DNA of 64,000 bases from Telmatospirillum sp. J64-1 (GCF_006980715.1 NZ_SBHN01000003.1:62001-126000); one strand, 5' to 3'; counted from the stretch's first letter, positions 16,344 through 25,438 are shown. The notes: a model not told the origin generated them from the sequence alone. Program-made: numbers and translations.

Positions 16344-19028
16344 CTATTCCCCCGCCGCCTGTTCCTCCGCTCCCGGGCCGTGCAGCACCTTGACCATCTC
16401 GACGATGCCGTCCTCGGTATGCCTGATCTTGAAGCCCAGATGCTTGGCCAGTCCGATCATGCCCCTGTTCTCGCGCATGGTCTCGCCGGCGATGATCTTG
16501 ACCCCGCGGTCGCGGCAATAATTGGTCACCTTGTCCAGCAGGGTCGAGCCGATGCCCAGCCCCTTCAGGTCCGAACGGATGATGATGGCGAATTCCGCAT
16601 GTTCCAGATTGGGGTCCAGTGCGATGCGGGCGACGCCGAAGGTTTCCTCGCCATGGGTCGCGATAATCGCCATCTCGCGGTCGTAATCGATCTGGGTCAG
16701 GCGGGCCATCTGCACATGGGGGATCGCCTTGACCAGCCCGAAATGGCGGAACCGGATATCGTCGTCGGACAGGCGGGAATGGAATTCGTGATGGGCCGGC
16801 TCGTCCTCCGGGCGAATGGGACGCAGCAGCAGCACACGCCCGTCCTCCAGCGTGTATTCCTCTTCCAGTTCCTTGGGATAGGGACGGATCGCCAGGCGGT
16901 CGCCCTCGCACTCCGCCACGCTGACACGCACATCCAGGGCCAGGATGCCGGTCGAATCCACCAGCAGCGGGTTGATCTCCATCCCCCGGATCTGGGGGAT
17001 GTCCACCAGCATCTGGGAAATCCGGCACAGCGCCACGCCGATCGCGTCCACATCGGCCGCCGGACGGTCGGCATAGCCTTCCAGCAGCCGGGAAATCCGG
17101 GTCTGGCTGATCAGGTCGCGGGCCAGGTTCATGTTGAGCGGCGGCAGGGCGACGGCACGGTCGGCCAGCACATCGACGGCGGTGCCGCCATGACCGAACA
17201 CAAGGACCGGCCCGAAGACCGCGTCGTCGGCCACGCCCAGCACCAATTCCTGGGCCCCCGTCCGGCGGGACATGGGCTGGACCAGGAAGCCCTTGATGCG
17301 GGCTTGGGGAAAGGTCGAGGAGACGCGGGTGCGCATGGCCTCGGCGGCATGACGCACTTCGTCCGCCGTGGTGAGGTCGAGCACCACGCCCCCCACGTCG
17401 GATTTGCGGGTGATGTCCTCGGACCAGATCTTCAGCGCCACCGGCAGGCCCATCTCCTGGGCCTTGCGCGCCGCTTCCTCGGGATCGGCGGCCAGGGCGG
17501 TGGGCACGGTGGGAATGCCGTAGGCGGCCACCACTTCCTTCGACTCGCGGTCGTTCAGCCGCGTCTGCCCGGCCGCCAGGGCCCGGCGCACCACGGCCTT
17601 GGCGTGCTCGGTGTCGGGCTGGAAATGGATACCCTTCGAGGACGGCGTCTCGGTCAGGATTTCCTGGCTGCGGCGGTGATGGATCAGGTGCATGGTCGCC
17701 GCCACCGCCGCCTCGGGCGTGTCATAGGTCGGCAGCCCCGAGGCACCGAACATCTCGCGCGCCGCCTGCACGCTGCTGCCGCCGATCCAGCAGGTGGCCA
17801 CCGGCTTCTTGCGCCCGGCCTTCACCGTCTCGGCCACGGCCATGGCCACTTCCGTGGCCGAGGTGAGCGCGCCCGGCGCATGCATCACCAGCACCGAATC
17901 GACCTCCGGCGCCTCCAGCAGGATGGACAGGGCCTGGGCATAGCGTTCCCCTCCTGCCGTCAGCAGGATGTCCAGGGGATTGCGCCGCGACCAGTTGCGC
18001 GGCAGCACGGCATCCAGCTTGGCCACCGTCTCGGGCGCCAGGTCCGCAGGCTTCCCGCCCTCGTCCAGCAAAGCATCGGCCGCCAGCATGCCGATGGCGC
18101 CGGAATTGGCGATGATGGCCATGCGGTCGCCCTTGGGCGGCTTGGAACGCGACAGGGTTTCCACCGCCTGGAACATCTCTTCGATGTCGCGCACCCGCAG
18201 GATACCGGCGCGGCGCAGGGCGGATTCATAGACCTCGTCGGCGCCCTGCGAACTGGGGCCGTCCGGGCTCGCCACGCTTTTCCCCTCGATCCCCCGCCCG
18301 GTCTTGATCGCCAGGACCGGCTTGTTGCGGGCGGCGGCACGGGCGGCGGAGATGAATTTCCGGGCGTCTTCGATATGCTCGATATAAAGCAGGATCGCCG
18401 TGGTGCCGCCATCGCCGCCCAAATAGTCCAGCATGTCGGCGAAATCCACGTCCAGCGCCTCGCCTAGGGCGACGAAATGGGAAAAGCCGATCTTGCGCTC
18501 CTCCGCCCAGTCCAGCACCGCCGTACACAGGGCGCTGGATTGCGAGACGAAGGCCAGCTTGCCCTTGTTGGCGTCGCAATGGGCGAAGCTGGCGTTCAGC
18601 CCGACATGGGGCACCAGCACGCCCACCGAATCGGGCCCCAGCAGGCGCATGCCGTGGCGCCGCGCCTCGGCGAGGATCTCCTGGTTCAGGCGGTGCCCTT
18701 CCTGGTCCAACGCGCCCACCAGGCTGTCGATGACGATGGCCGCCTTGGTGCCCCGGACGCCCAGGCGGCGGACGAGATCCGGGATCTGCTCCGCCTCACC
18801 GGCGATCACCGCCAGTTCCGGCACCTGGGGCAGGCTTTCCACGTCGCGATAGGCATAGACGCCCTTGACCGCCAGATGGTCCGGGTCGACCGGCATGATG
18901 GGGCCGTTGAACCCGCCGCGCAGCAGATTGTCCATGATCACGCTGCCCTTCGCCTCGGGGCGGTTCGATGCCCCCAGAACGGCGATGGAGCGCGGGCGGA
19001 ACATATATTCCAGGTTGCGGATCGTCAT
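16344..19028 (-). CDS. Pat-type protein lysine acetyltransferase (acyl-CoA synthetase-like domains plus GNAT)
   Basis: The protein has 894 residues. In order: CoA-binding domain (RSIAVLGASNRPEAKGSVI), succinyl-CoA-synthetase-like domains, ATP-grasp domain (around residues 490-690) and a C-terminal GNAT acetyltransferase (about 725-880; RSDLKGLGIGSTLLDKV is the acetyl-CoA loop). In the ADP-forming synthetases the phosphorylated His sits in an SHTG motif; here the matching segment is ASPDGPSSQG, so the His is absent. This matches Pat proteins, which use the dead synthetase part for acetyl-CoA sensing and the GNAT part to acetylate lysines, for example of acetyl-CoA synthetase. It stands alone. 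Confidence 0.85.
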   Translation of the reverse strand: MTIRNLEYMFRPRSIAVLGASNRPEAKGSVIMDNLLRGGFNGPIMPVDPDHLAVKGVYAYRDVESLPQVPELAVIAGEAEQIPDLVRRLGVRGTKAAIVIDSLVGALDQEGHRLNQEILAEARRHGMRLLGPDSVGVLVPHVGLNASFAHCDANKGKLAFVSQSSALCTAVLDWAEERKIGFSHFVALGEALDVDFADMLDYLGGDGGTTAILLYIEHIEDARKFISAARAAARNKPVLAIKTGRGIEGKSVASPDGPSSQGADEVYESALRRAGILRVRDIEEMFQAVETLSRSKPPKGDRMAIIANSGAIGMLAADALLDEGGKPADLAPETVAKLDAVLPRNWSRRNPLDILLTAGGERYAQALSILLEAPEVDSVLVMHAPGALTSATEVAMAVAETVKAGRKKPVATCWIGGSSVQAAREMFGASGLPTYDTPEAAVAATMHLIHHRRSQEILTETPSSKGIHFQPDTEHAKAVVRRALAAGQTRLNDRESKEVVAAYGIPTVPTALAADPEEAARKAQEMGLPVALKIWSEDITRKSDVGGVVLDLTTADEVRHAAEAMRTRVSSTFPQARIKGFLVQPMSRRTGAQELVLGVADDAVFGPVLVFGHGGTAVDVLADRAVALPPLNMNLARDLISQTRISRLLEGYADRPAADVDAIGVALCRISQMLVDIPQIRGMEINPLLVDSTGILALDVRVSVAECEGDRLAIRPYPKELEEEYTLEDGRVLLLRPIRPEDEPAHHEFHSRLSDDDIRFRHFGLVKAIPHVQMARLTQIDYDREMAIIATHGEETFGVARIALDPNLEHAEFAIIIRSDLKGLGIGSTLLDKVTNYCRDRGVKIIAGETMRENRGMIGLAKHLGFKIRHTEDGIVEMVKVLHGPGAEEQAAGE

Positions 19029-19120
19029 CGGCGGGCCCCACTTCTGCTATCGCCGCAAGACTACCCCAAGGGCGCCCCTTTTTACACCCCGCATGAAGGT
19101 TTTTTCGCCGCCGCCGCCGT

Positions 19121-21040
19121 TCAGCGGCGCCCCAGGGCCTCGCCCAGGACGACGCGCAGACGGGCGGGATTGACGGGCTTCCGCAAGACGGGGAAAGGAA
19201 TGTCGCCGCCCATGTCGGCCTGCCCGGTATCGCCGGTGAACAGGAAGGAGGGGATTTCCTTGCCCAGCCGCGTCTGCAGGTCCTGCAAGGTCTTCACGCC
19301 GTTATACTGGCCACGCAGGCGCAGGTCGGAGAGGATCAGGTCGGGCGTGATGCCGCGCCGGGACAATTCCTCCACCAATTGCTCGCCATCCAGCGCCGCC
19401 ACCGTCACGCAGCCCCATTCGTCCAGCAGCATGCGGATGGCCTCCAGGATGTCGCGGTCGTCATCGACCACCGCCACCACCGCGCCGCGCAGATCGACCA
19501 TCAGGTCGTCGTCATCGTCGTCATCGGCGTCCAGGTCGTTCCAATCCTCGGACAGGGGGACCTCGACGGCGAAGACGCTGCCCTTGCCGACGCGCGAGCG
19601 CAGGTCCAGCCGATGGTTGAGCAGCAGGGCCAAGCGGCGCACGATGGCCAGCCCCAGGCCCAGCCCCTTCCCCTTCTCGCGGGTGCCGTCGCCGCCCTGG
19701 AAGAATTCCTCGAAGATTTCCAGGCGCTGCTCCTCGGGAATGCCCGGCCCGGTATCCCAGACCTCGATCCGCAGCACATTGCCGCGCCGTCGGCAGCCCA
19801 GCAGGATGCCGCCCGACCGGGTGTAGCGGATGGCATTGCTGAGGAAGTTGCGCAGGATGCGGTTGAGCATGGCCTGATCGCTGACCACCGCGGCGCTGGA
19901 GGGCGCGACGCGCAGCCGCAGCCCGGCGGCTTCGGCCTGCGGGCGCAGCTCGTTCTCCAGCCCTTCGAGCAGATCGTTGATCATGAACACGTCGGGCTTG
20001 GGCTTCAGCACCCCGGCATCCAGACGCGACATGTCCAGCAGCGCGTCGAACATCTCTTCCATGGTGCGCAGCGAGGTGCGCAAGGAATGCAGGATGTTCC
20101 GTCCCGGCCCCTCGTCCACATGGCTTTCCAGCGCCATGGCGAACAGCGCCAGGGCCTGCATGGGCTGGCGCAGGTCATGGCTGGCGGAAGCGAAGAAGCG
20201 CATCTTCGACCGCACCAGCCGCTCGGCCTGCTCCTTGGCCTCCTGCAGCTGGTCCAGGGCGCGCTTTTGTTCGGTCATGTCCTGGAACAGCACCACATGG
20301 GCGGCGCTGCCGCTGAGATCGACCTGCTGGGCGGCCCCGACGGCCCAGAAAGGACGGCCATCGGCGCGGCGCATATTCCCTTGCAGGAAGACCGGCTCCC
20401 CTTTCTCGCGCACCTCGTCGATGGCCTGGATCTGCGGCTCGTCCATGAAATCGGCGCCGGGACGGCCGCGCAGGCCGCCCGAGGCATATCCCAGCATCCG
20501 GTCGGCCAAGAGATTGGCATCGATCACCGTCCCATCCTGGCGCATCACCAGCATGGGCAGCGGGATCGCCTGGACGATGGCGCGCAACCTCTCCTCGCCC
20601 CGGTGCAGCGCGGCCTCGGCGGCACGCTGGCGGGTGACGTCGGTGAAGGTGCCGAGGAAGCGCCATAGGCTGCCGTCCTCGCGATAAAGAGGCTTCATCT
20701 CGATGCGCGCCCAAAAGCGTTCGCCGCTTTTGCGATACTGCAGAAGTTCGACTTCGCAGGGCTCTACATGCTTGATCGCATCCGCCAGTTTCCCTGCGGT
20801 CTCGGCCGAACTGTCGGGCCCCAGAAGGAAGCTTAGATCGCGCCCCACCACTTCGCGCGGATCGTAGCCGGTGATCCGCGAAAAGGCGGCATTGGCGAAA
20901 ACCACCGGATTGTGGGGCCTGGCAGGATCGGTCAGGACCATGGCTTGCGGCAGGGCATCGATAACGGCACGAAGCTCGGCGCCATCGAGACTGCTGTGAT
21001 GAGTGCTTGCCTGGACGACGCGGGATGTCTTGAAGGCCAT
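19121..21040 (-). CDS. Hybrid sensor histidine kinase, LOV-like PAS-PAS-HisKA-HATPase-receiver
   Basis: The protein has 639 residues from the ATG at 21040 (MAFKTSRVVQ); the longer frame to 21169 has no good start. Domains: LOV-like PAS (about 25-140), second PAS (145-265), HisKA with phosphohistidine in ASASHDLRQPMQALALF (near 300), HATPase with N box NRILRNFLSNAIRYT and G boxes DTGPGIPEE and KGLGLGLAI, an Asp run, then a receiver (VVAVVDDDRDILEA, LILSDLRLRG with the phospho-acceptor Asp, and FPVLRKPVNP). No membrane helix is seen, so it is cytoplasmic. The first PAS resembles LOV but GRNCRFLQ is replaced by GRDLSFLL, so the photoactive Cys is missing. Two LuxR-type regulators follow on either side of the next gap. 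Confidence 0.9.
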   Translation of the reverse strand: MAFKTSRVVQASTHHSSLDGAELRAVIDALPQAMVLTDPARPHNPVVFANAAFSRITGYDPREVVGRDLSFLLGPDSSAETAGKLADAIKHVEPCEVELLQYRKSGERFWARIEMKPLYREDGSLWRFLGTFTDVTRQRAAEAALHRGEERLRAIVQAIPLPMLVMRQDGTVIDANLLADRMLGYASGGLRGRPGADFMDEPQIQAIDEVREKGEPVFLQGNMRRADGRPFWAVGAAQQVDLSGSAAHVVLFQDMTEQKRALDQLQEAKEQAERLVRSKMRFFASASHDLRQPMQALALFAMALESHVDEGPGRNILHSLRTSLRTMEEMFDALLDMSRLDAGVLKPKPDVFMINDLLEGLENELRPQAEAAGLRLRVAPSSAAVVSDQAMLNRILRNFLSNAIRYTRSGGILLGCRRRGNVLRIEVWDTGPGIPEEQRLEIFEEFFQGGDGTREKGKGLGLGLAIVRRLALLLNHRLDLRSRVGKGSVFAVEVPLSEDWNDLDADDDDDDDLMVDLRGAVVAVVDDDRDILEAIRMLLDEWGCVTVAALDGEQLVEELSRRGITPDLILSDLRLRGQYNGVKTLQDLQTRLGKEIPSFLFTGDTGQADMGGDIPFPVLRKPVNPARLRVVLGEALGRR

Positions 21041-21705
21041 GTGGCTGCTGTCCCCTGGTCCTCGATGTCTCAATGCGGTGGCCGGCGACGGAAACGGTTC
21101 GAGGCAAACCTTTGTGGATGTAGTCGAACCAGACGGGACACCGCAAAAGAGGCAGGGGCGGCCCATCATCGTCTTTATGCCGGCAGTATGTCCTTAGAGA
21201 ATAACCAACAACGGCGCATAGTGTTGTGCAATTTCGAGGTGGATTCAACACTGGGAAGACCACGAATGTGGGTCCCATGCCTTCTGTCTGGGGCAGAAGG
21301 CGGTATTTTTCCGCTCGGTTCTATGCCTGCCCTGCATTGAAGGAGATAGACACAGACCCCATGCTTTTGCCGTGAGGCACGACGACTTGCGTCTAGATTC
21401 TTAATTCGTTGGTGTTACCTCCACCCGTTAGGCCTGTAACCCTGCGAATCAGGATATATATTTCATCCATATTTTCTTTCGCGTCCCGTCCAGGACCCAT
21501 GTACTATGCCTCCTCGCAAGTCCTTGAATCTGCATTTCTTCGGCCGGGAGGGACGGGATGCGGAAACGACAATGCCGTCCGGAGATGGCCGTCCCTCCGC
21601 CTCGGGGAAAGGCCCCAGTGTATGGGAAAGGCCCCCGCCTATCAGGGGTCTGGACTGAACCGGACGGCTGCAACCGCATCCGTTTCACCTTGACTAGGCA
21701 GAGCG
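21041..21705. other. 665-bp gap with one possible 50-residue ORF
   Basis: Separates the kinase from the divergent LuxR-type gene. It must hold both promoters. The only candidate gene is 21506-21658 (plus): 50 basic, Pro/Gly-rich residues beginning MPPRKSLNLHFFGREG, with a weak ribosome site (CAGGA). I see no repeats, tRNA or other RNA. The stretch around 21400-21480 is AT-richer than its surroundings. Confidence 0.4.
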
Positions 21706-22446
21706 ATGACCGAAGTCCCCCATACTGAATCCACCAGCCCCAACGAATCGCAGGTCTCGGCCTCGGTCGCCATGGCCGTGGACGATGAAAGGCTGGTCGA
21801 CGAGATCGTCGGTCGGTTCGATAAAGCAGAGCGTGAAAACATGGTCGTCTATGACGATCCGGATTTTCTCGCCTCCAACCCGCTTCTGATCCCCGCCGAG
21901 GTGACCATCGTGGCCTTGCCAGTGATGCGTTACCTGGCAAAGTTCCACCTCGAAGCCCTGAACGAATTCTGCAACAACAACAAGGTTGTCCTGCTGATCC
22001 GGTCACAGGATTTCCTTGATTCCATCGGTTATCTGGAATTCGTGGAAGGCGTCGTCTTCGTCGACTCGACCATGGACCGCATCCGCGACATCCTGGATCT
22101 GTCCAAGGCCGGTTATTCGATCCTGCCGCCGGCGGCGGTCATGGACATCGTCACCGACCGCTTGCGATGCGACACGATCGCCAAGCTCAATCCCATCGAA
22201 CTCCACATCCTCGACCAGGTGCGGCTGGCCAAGACCAATCGCGCCATCGCCCGCAGCCTCAATCTCACCGAAGCCAATGTGAAGACGAAGGTGCGCGCGA
22301 TCCTGAAGGCGCTGAAATTCCAGAACCGCACGGAAGCGGCCGTCTTTGCCGCCCGTCAGGGCGACATGATCCGCCGCCAGATCGAGCAGCGCCAGGAAGA
22401 GATGGAGGAGACGGGACCCGAGCGGGAGCGCGACATCCTGCATTGA
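21706..22446 (+). CDS. LuxR-type transcriptional regulator with degenerate receiver-like domain
   Basis: The protein has 246 residues. The C-terminal third is a LuxR/NarL helix-turn-helix (LNPIELHILDQVRLAKTNRAIARSLNLTEANVKTKVRAILKAL, about residues 165-210, with QNRTEAAVFA after it). The N-terminal part has the alternating pattern of a receiver fold (TIVALPVMRYLAK, KVVLLIRSQDFLD, GVVFVDS) but no acidic pocket or phospho-acceptor aspartate. It may act without phosphorylation or bind another signal. It lies near a hybrid kinase and another LuxR-type regulator. A terminator follows directly. Confidence 0.83.
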   Translation: MTEVPHTESTSPNESQVSASVAMAVDDERLVDEIVGRFDKAERENMVVYDDPDFLASNPLLIPAEVTIVALPVMRYLAKFHLEALNEFCNNNKVVLLIRSQDFLDSIGYLEFVEGVVFVDSTMDRIRDILDLSKAGYSILPPAAVMDIVTDRLRCDTIAKLNPIELHILDQVRLAKTNRAIARSLNLTEANVKTKVRAILKALKFQNRTEAAVFAARQGDMIRRQIEQRQEEMEETGPERERDILH

Positions 22447-22448
22447 AG

Positions 22449-22486
22449 AACGGCTCCCGATCCATCCGGAAGCCGTTTTCATTTTT
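22449..22486 (+). terminator. Rho-independent terminator of the LuxR-type gene
   Basis: AACGGCTCCCG / CGGAAGCCGTT stem (10 of 11 pairs) with a 7-nt loop, followed by TTTTCATTTTT, starting 3 nt after the stop. The remaining 255 bp to the next gene hold nothing I recognise. Confidence 0.85.
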
Positions 22487-22742
22487 CCCGCAGGCTCCGG
22501 CCGGAGGGCGACCGCCACTCAAGGCGCCCTGCCTCGGTCGCAATGGCATTTCCGCAGAGCAGAAACGAATGATCGGGGACGGAAAAGGGATTCGCGCCAC
22601 GGCGGCCCCAGGCCATGACCGGGGGCCGCCCGCCCGCAAGTGATGCGGGCGGAGCATATGCGCCGAGGCAAGAGTAAGGGAAGAAGGCCAGCCCCTGGCG
22701 GTCACCGCACCGGCGACGTCAACAGGAGCTGCTTAAGCGTGA

Positions 22743-23471
22743 TCACATACTCTGGGCGGGCATGCCGCTCATGACGGGGCGGGCGCCGGGCTGCTGGGGC
22801 TGCGGACGCGGCGGGGCGTTCTCGCTGGACAGGCCATTGTTCAGGGCCCAGATGGCGGCCTGGGTACGGTTGGCGGCGTTGATCTTCTTCAGCACACCCT
22901 TCAGGTGGACCTTCACCGTCGCCTCGGTGATGCTCAGCTTCTTGGCGATCACCTTGTTGGGGTGGCCGTTCAGCAGGCAGCGCAGGATCTGGATTTCACG
23001 CTCCGACAGGCCTTCCAGATTGGCCGAGGAATTCGACGGACGATAGGCGTCCACTTGGCCGGAAACCAGCAGGGCGGCAAGCTTGGTGGGGAAGACTTTC
23101 TCGCCCAGCAGGACCAGCTTGAGGGATTGCTGCAGGGCGTCGGGGGAAATGTTCTTCAGCAGATAGGCATCGGCACCGGCTTCGAAGCAGCGGGCGAGAT
23201 GATGGATGTTGCGGGTCGAAGCGGCCAGGACGACGATCTTCACTTCCGGATACTTCTCGCGCATCGACTGCAGCAGGTTCAGATCATCCGTGCCGGCATC
23301 GAACTCCACCAGGGCGATGCGCGGACGCTGCCCTTGTTCGAGGCGGACCATGCCTTCACTGAGATTGTCTGCCTCATCCGAAATAACAAAAGTAGAGTTG
23401 TCCAGGAGCCTCTTCAGGCCTTCACGAAACAGCTTATTAGCGTCAATAAGAAGCATATCAACAGACTGCAT
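22743..23471 (-). CDS. NarL/FixJ-type response regulator with altered phosphorylation site
   Basis: The protein has 242 residues from the ATG at 23471 (MQSVDMLLIDANKLFREG), behind GGGGGTTACTC; the frame extends to 23531. Receiver: the acidic pair is DA rather than DD, and the usual phospho-Asp segment reads RIALVEFDAG, putting Glu at the expected position, while the conserved Lys is present (AYLLKNIS). The LuxR helix-turn-helix is intact (LSEREIQILRCLLNGHPNKVIAKKLSITEATVKVHLKGVLKKI). A Pro/Gln-rich tail of about 30 residues ends the protein. The Glu could mimic a permanently phosphorylated state. The upstream hybrid kinase is the obvious potential partner but the link is unproven. Confidence 0.86.
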   Translation of the reverse strand: MQSVDMLLIDANKLFREGLKRLLDNSTFVISDEADNLSEGMVRLEQGQRPRIALVEFDAGTDDLNLLQSMREKYPEVKIVVLAASTRNIHHLARCFEAGADAYLLKNISPDALQQSLKLVLLGEKVFPTKLAALLVSGQVDAYRPSNSSANLEGLSEREIQILRCLLNGHPNKVIAKKLSITEATVKVHLKGVLKKINAANRTQAAIWALNNGLSSENAPPRPQPQQPGARPVMSGMPAQSM

Positions 23472-23894
23472 GAGTAACCCCCATAGCTTTTGACCAGCCA
23501 GGGATTGGCTGAACTTGCCACTCCGGCTCATCCTGGTGTGATGAAAAAGGTTCGTGGCCTCGTCTTGTGTTGATTATTTATCCAATTGAGCGCTTTGATC
23601 CCACCTTCTGTAGGAGGTAGCTTCGCGTGCATAGTCGGTATATTGCGGGCGGGACGCTCTTTTGGTGATACCGAGTTCGTTATGCTTCCGCGCGAACGGT
23701 CTCAGAAACCGTTTGATAACAAGGGATTAGCACCTATGCCCCGCGAGGCGGCGGCGGCGGCACGCGAAAGCGTGGCAGCCTGTTCCAAAGCGATTGTGCC
23801 TATGGAAACGCTTTTGGAGACCGCAGAAACGCCTTTTGGCGCCGTCGGCCGGGGCCGGGCGCGAAAAGGAAGTACCTATTTAGGAGAAGGAGAG
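23472..23894. other. Gap between response regulator and tRNA-His
   Basis: No convincing gene. A good AGGAGG stands at about 23610 but leads only into a 13-codon frame. A small inverted repeat AACGGT / ACCGTT lies near 23696-23714. A weak hairpin (CGCC / GGCG with three Ts on the minus strand, near 23829-23841) may end the tRNA transcript. A plus-strand frame of 106 codons here has no coding character. Confidence 0.4.
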
Positions 23895-23972
23895 TGGGGC
23901 GAGTGACCGGATTCGAACCGGCGACATCCAGGACCACAACCTGGCGCTCTAACCAACTGAGCTACACCCGCC
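23895..23972 (-). tRNA. tRNA-His (GTG anticodon)
   Basis: The minus strand gives a full cloverleaf: acceptor GGCGGGTG pairing with CACTCGCC (one G-T), D arm GCTCAGTTGGTTAGAGC, anticodon arm CCAGG-TTGTGGT-CCTGG with anticodon GTG, T arm CCGGTTCGAATCCGG, and an encoded CCA. The extra 5' G paired to the discriminator C, diagnostic of tRNA-His, is present. Confidence 0.97.
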
Positions 23973-23989
23973 ACCGCGAGAGGACGAGA

Positions 23990-24018
23990 CGTTTACCGCC
24001 AATCACTCCCCTCGTCAA
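23990..24018 (-). promoter_or_regulatory. Probable promoter of tRNA-His
   Basis: On the minus strand TTGACG (24013-24018) and TAAACG (23990-23995) are separated by 17 nt and end about 18 nt upstream of the mature tRNA 5' end. The -35 is near consensus, the -10 weaker. Confidence 0.55.
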
Positions 24019-24087
24019 GCACTAGATCGCGATGCGGATTCACCGCCCCGCGATCGCGTCTTTCATGCGCCCTCAGCCCCCCTCGCG

Positions 24088-25251
24088 TCAGGACCGGGAG
24101 AAATGCCGCGCCAGCCGCGCGATCGCCTCTTCCAGGGCTTCCTCGCTCTTGGCGAAGCAGAAACGCGCAAAATGGGTGACGTCGGATTGCTGGTAGAAGG
24201 CGCTGACCGGAATGGCCGCCACACCAGCCTCGGTGGTGATATGGCGGCAGAAGGCCACGTCATCGCCCTCGAAACCCAAGGGCCGGAAGTCCACGTTCAG
24301 GAAATAGCTGCCCTGGGTCGGCAGGACGGAGAAGCCGATCTTCTCCAGCCCCTGGGCCAGCAGGTCACGGCGGCGCGCCAATCCGCTGCGCAGCCCGTCG
24401 TAATAGGCATCATCCTTGGCCAGCCCCTCGGCCACCGCCGCCTGCAGATTGGGCGGCGTCGTGAAGGTCAGGAATTGATGCGCCTTGACGATCGGCGTCA
24501 TCAATTCGGGACAGGCGATGGTCCAGCCCACCTTCCAGCCGGTCAGCGAGAAGATCTTGCCCGCCGACCCCACGCGCACGCAGCGCCGGCGCATGCCCGG
24601 CAGGGTCATCAGCGGAATATGCCGGTTCTCACCGAATACCAGATGCTCGTAGACCTCGTCGCACAGCGCATAGGCGTCGTAGCGTTCCAGCAATCCCGCC
24701 AGGAAAGCCAGTTCGTCGGCATCGAAGACCTTGCCCGAGGGATTCATCGGCGAATTGAGCAGCAGCAGCTTGGTCCGCTCGCTGAAGGCCTCTTCCAGCG
24801 CCTGGCGCGGCAGCGTCCAATGCGGCGGCTCGACCCGCACCAGCTTGGGGATGCCGCCGGCCCGGCGGATGATCGGCAGGTAGCTGTCGTAAAGCGGCTC
24901 GATCAGCACCACCTCGTCGCCCGGCTCGATCAGCCCGAACAGCACGCAGGCCAGCGCCTCGGTGGCGCCCGAGGTGACCGCCACCTCCTTCTGCCAATCC
25001 ACCTCGAGGCCATAGAAGCGGCGGGAATGATCGGCCAGGGCGCGGCGCAGCTCGGGCAGGCCGAGCATCGGCGGATATTGGTTGCTGCCCGTCGTCAAGG
25101 CACGGGCGGCCGCCTCGATCAAATCCGCCGGCTCCAGCCCCTCGGGGAAGCCCTGCCCCAGATTGATCGCGCCCGTCTCACGGGCGAGCAGGCTCATGAC
25201 CTCGAAGATGGTGGTGCCATAGGAAGACAGGACGGCATTGGCGGGTTTCAC
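24088..25251 (-). CDS. PLP-dependent aminotransferase, class I/II
   Basis: The protein has 387 residues of fold type I. Signatures: INLGQGFPEGLEP at the N-terminus, VTSGATEALACVLFGL, NSPMNPSGKVFDADEL, LCDEVYEHLVFGE with the Asp that contacts the pyridine nitrogen, the Schiff-base lysine in SAGKIFSLTGWKVGW, and an Arg near the C-terminus (HFARFCFAK) for the substrate carboxylate. It resembles the kynurenine/methionine/glutamine transaminase group (YbdL-like). The exact amino donor cannot be read from sequence. It is monocistronic, divergent from glnB and upstream of tRNA-His on the same strand. Confidence 0.9.
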   Translation of the reverse strand: MKPANAVLSSYGTTIFEVMSLLARETGAINLGQGFPEGLEPADLIEAAARALTTGSNQYPPMLGLPELRRALADHSRRFYGLEVDWQKEVAVTSGATEALACVLFGLIEPGDEVVLIEPLYDSYLPIIRRAGGIPKLVRVEPPHWTLPRQALEEAFSERTKLLLLNSPMNPSGKVFDADELAFLAGLLERYDAYALCDEVYEHLVFGENRHIPLMTLPGMRRRCVRVGSAGKIFSLTGWKVGWTIACPELMTPIVKAHQFLTFTTPPNLQAAVAEGLAKDDAYYDGLRSGLARRRDLLAQGLEKIGFSVLPTQGSYFLNVDFRPLGFEGDDVAFCRHITTEAGVAAIPVSAFYQQSDVTHFARFCFAKSEEALEEAIARLARHFSRS

Positions 25252-25368
25252 CGGACATCCCTCATTTGCTGACAGGAGGTTACAGAGCGGCGATACCTAG
25301 CATGAAGCGCTTCCCTCTCCTAGATGCCCCCGCACCCCCGATCTTACTGCCTAATTAATAATCATCAA

Positions 25369-25387
25369 ATGCCTTATCTTAAGGCAT
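25369..25387. promoter_or_regulatory. Perfect palindrome upstream of the glnB sigma-54 promoter
   Basis: ATGCCTTA, 3 nt, TAAGGCAT. The centre is about 86 bp upstream of the expected start of the sigma-54 promoter, an enhancer-like distance. It does not match the classical NtrC site (TGCAC...GTGCA) well, so the binding protein is uncertain. Confidence 0.5.
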
Positions 25388-25438
25388 AAGTATCCGGCAA
25401 AAGCGTTGTAAGTCCTTTGTTTTTCCCCATGGCGGAAC

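Noticed and set aside
16212-18467. 751-codon plus-strand frame opposite the Pat gene
   Set aside because: Antisense artefact of GC-rich codons; the minus-strand protein has unambiguous domains.
23586-23906. 106-codon plus-strand ORF before tRNA-His
   Set aside because: Runs into the tRNA gene, has no ribosome site and no coding character.
24103-25272. Frame of about 390 codons opposite the aminotransferase
   Set aside because: Composition typical of a shadow, no motif, and it covers the aminotransferase exactly.
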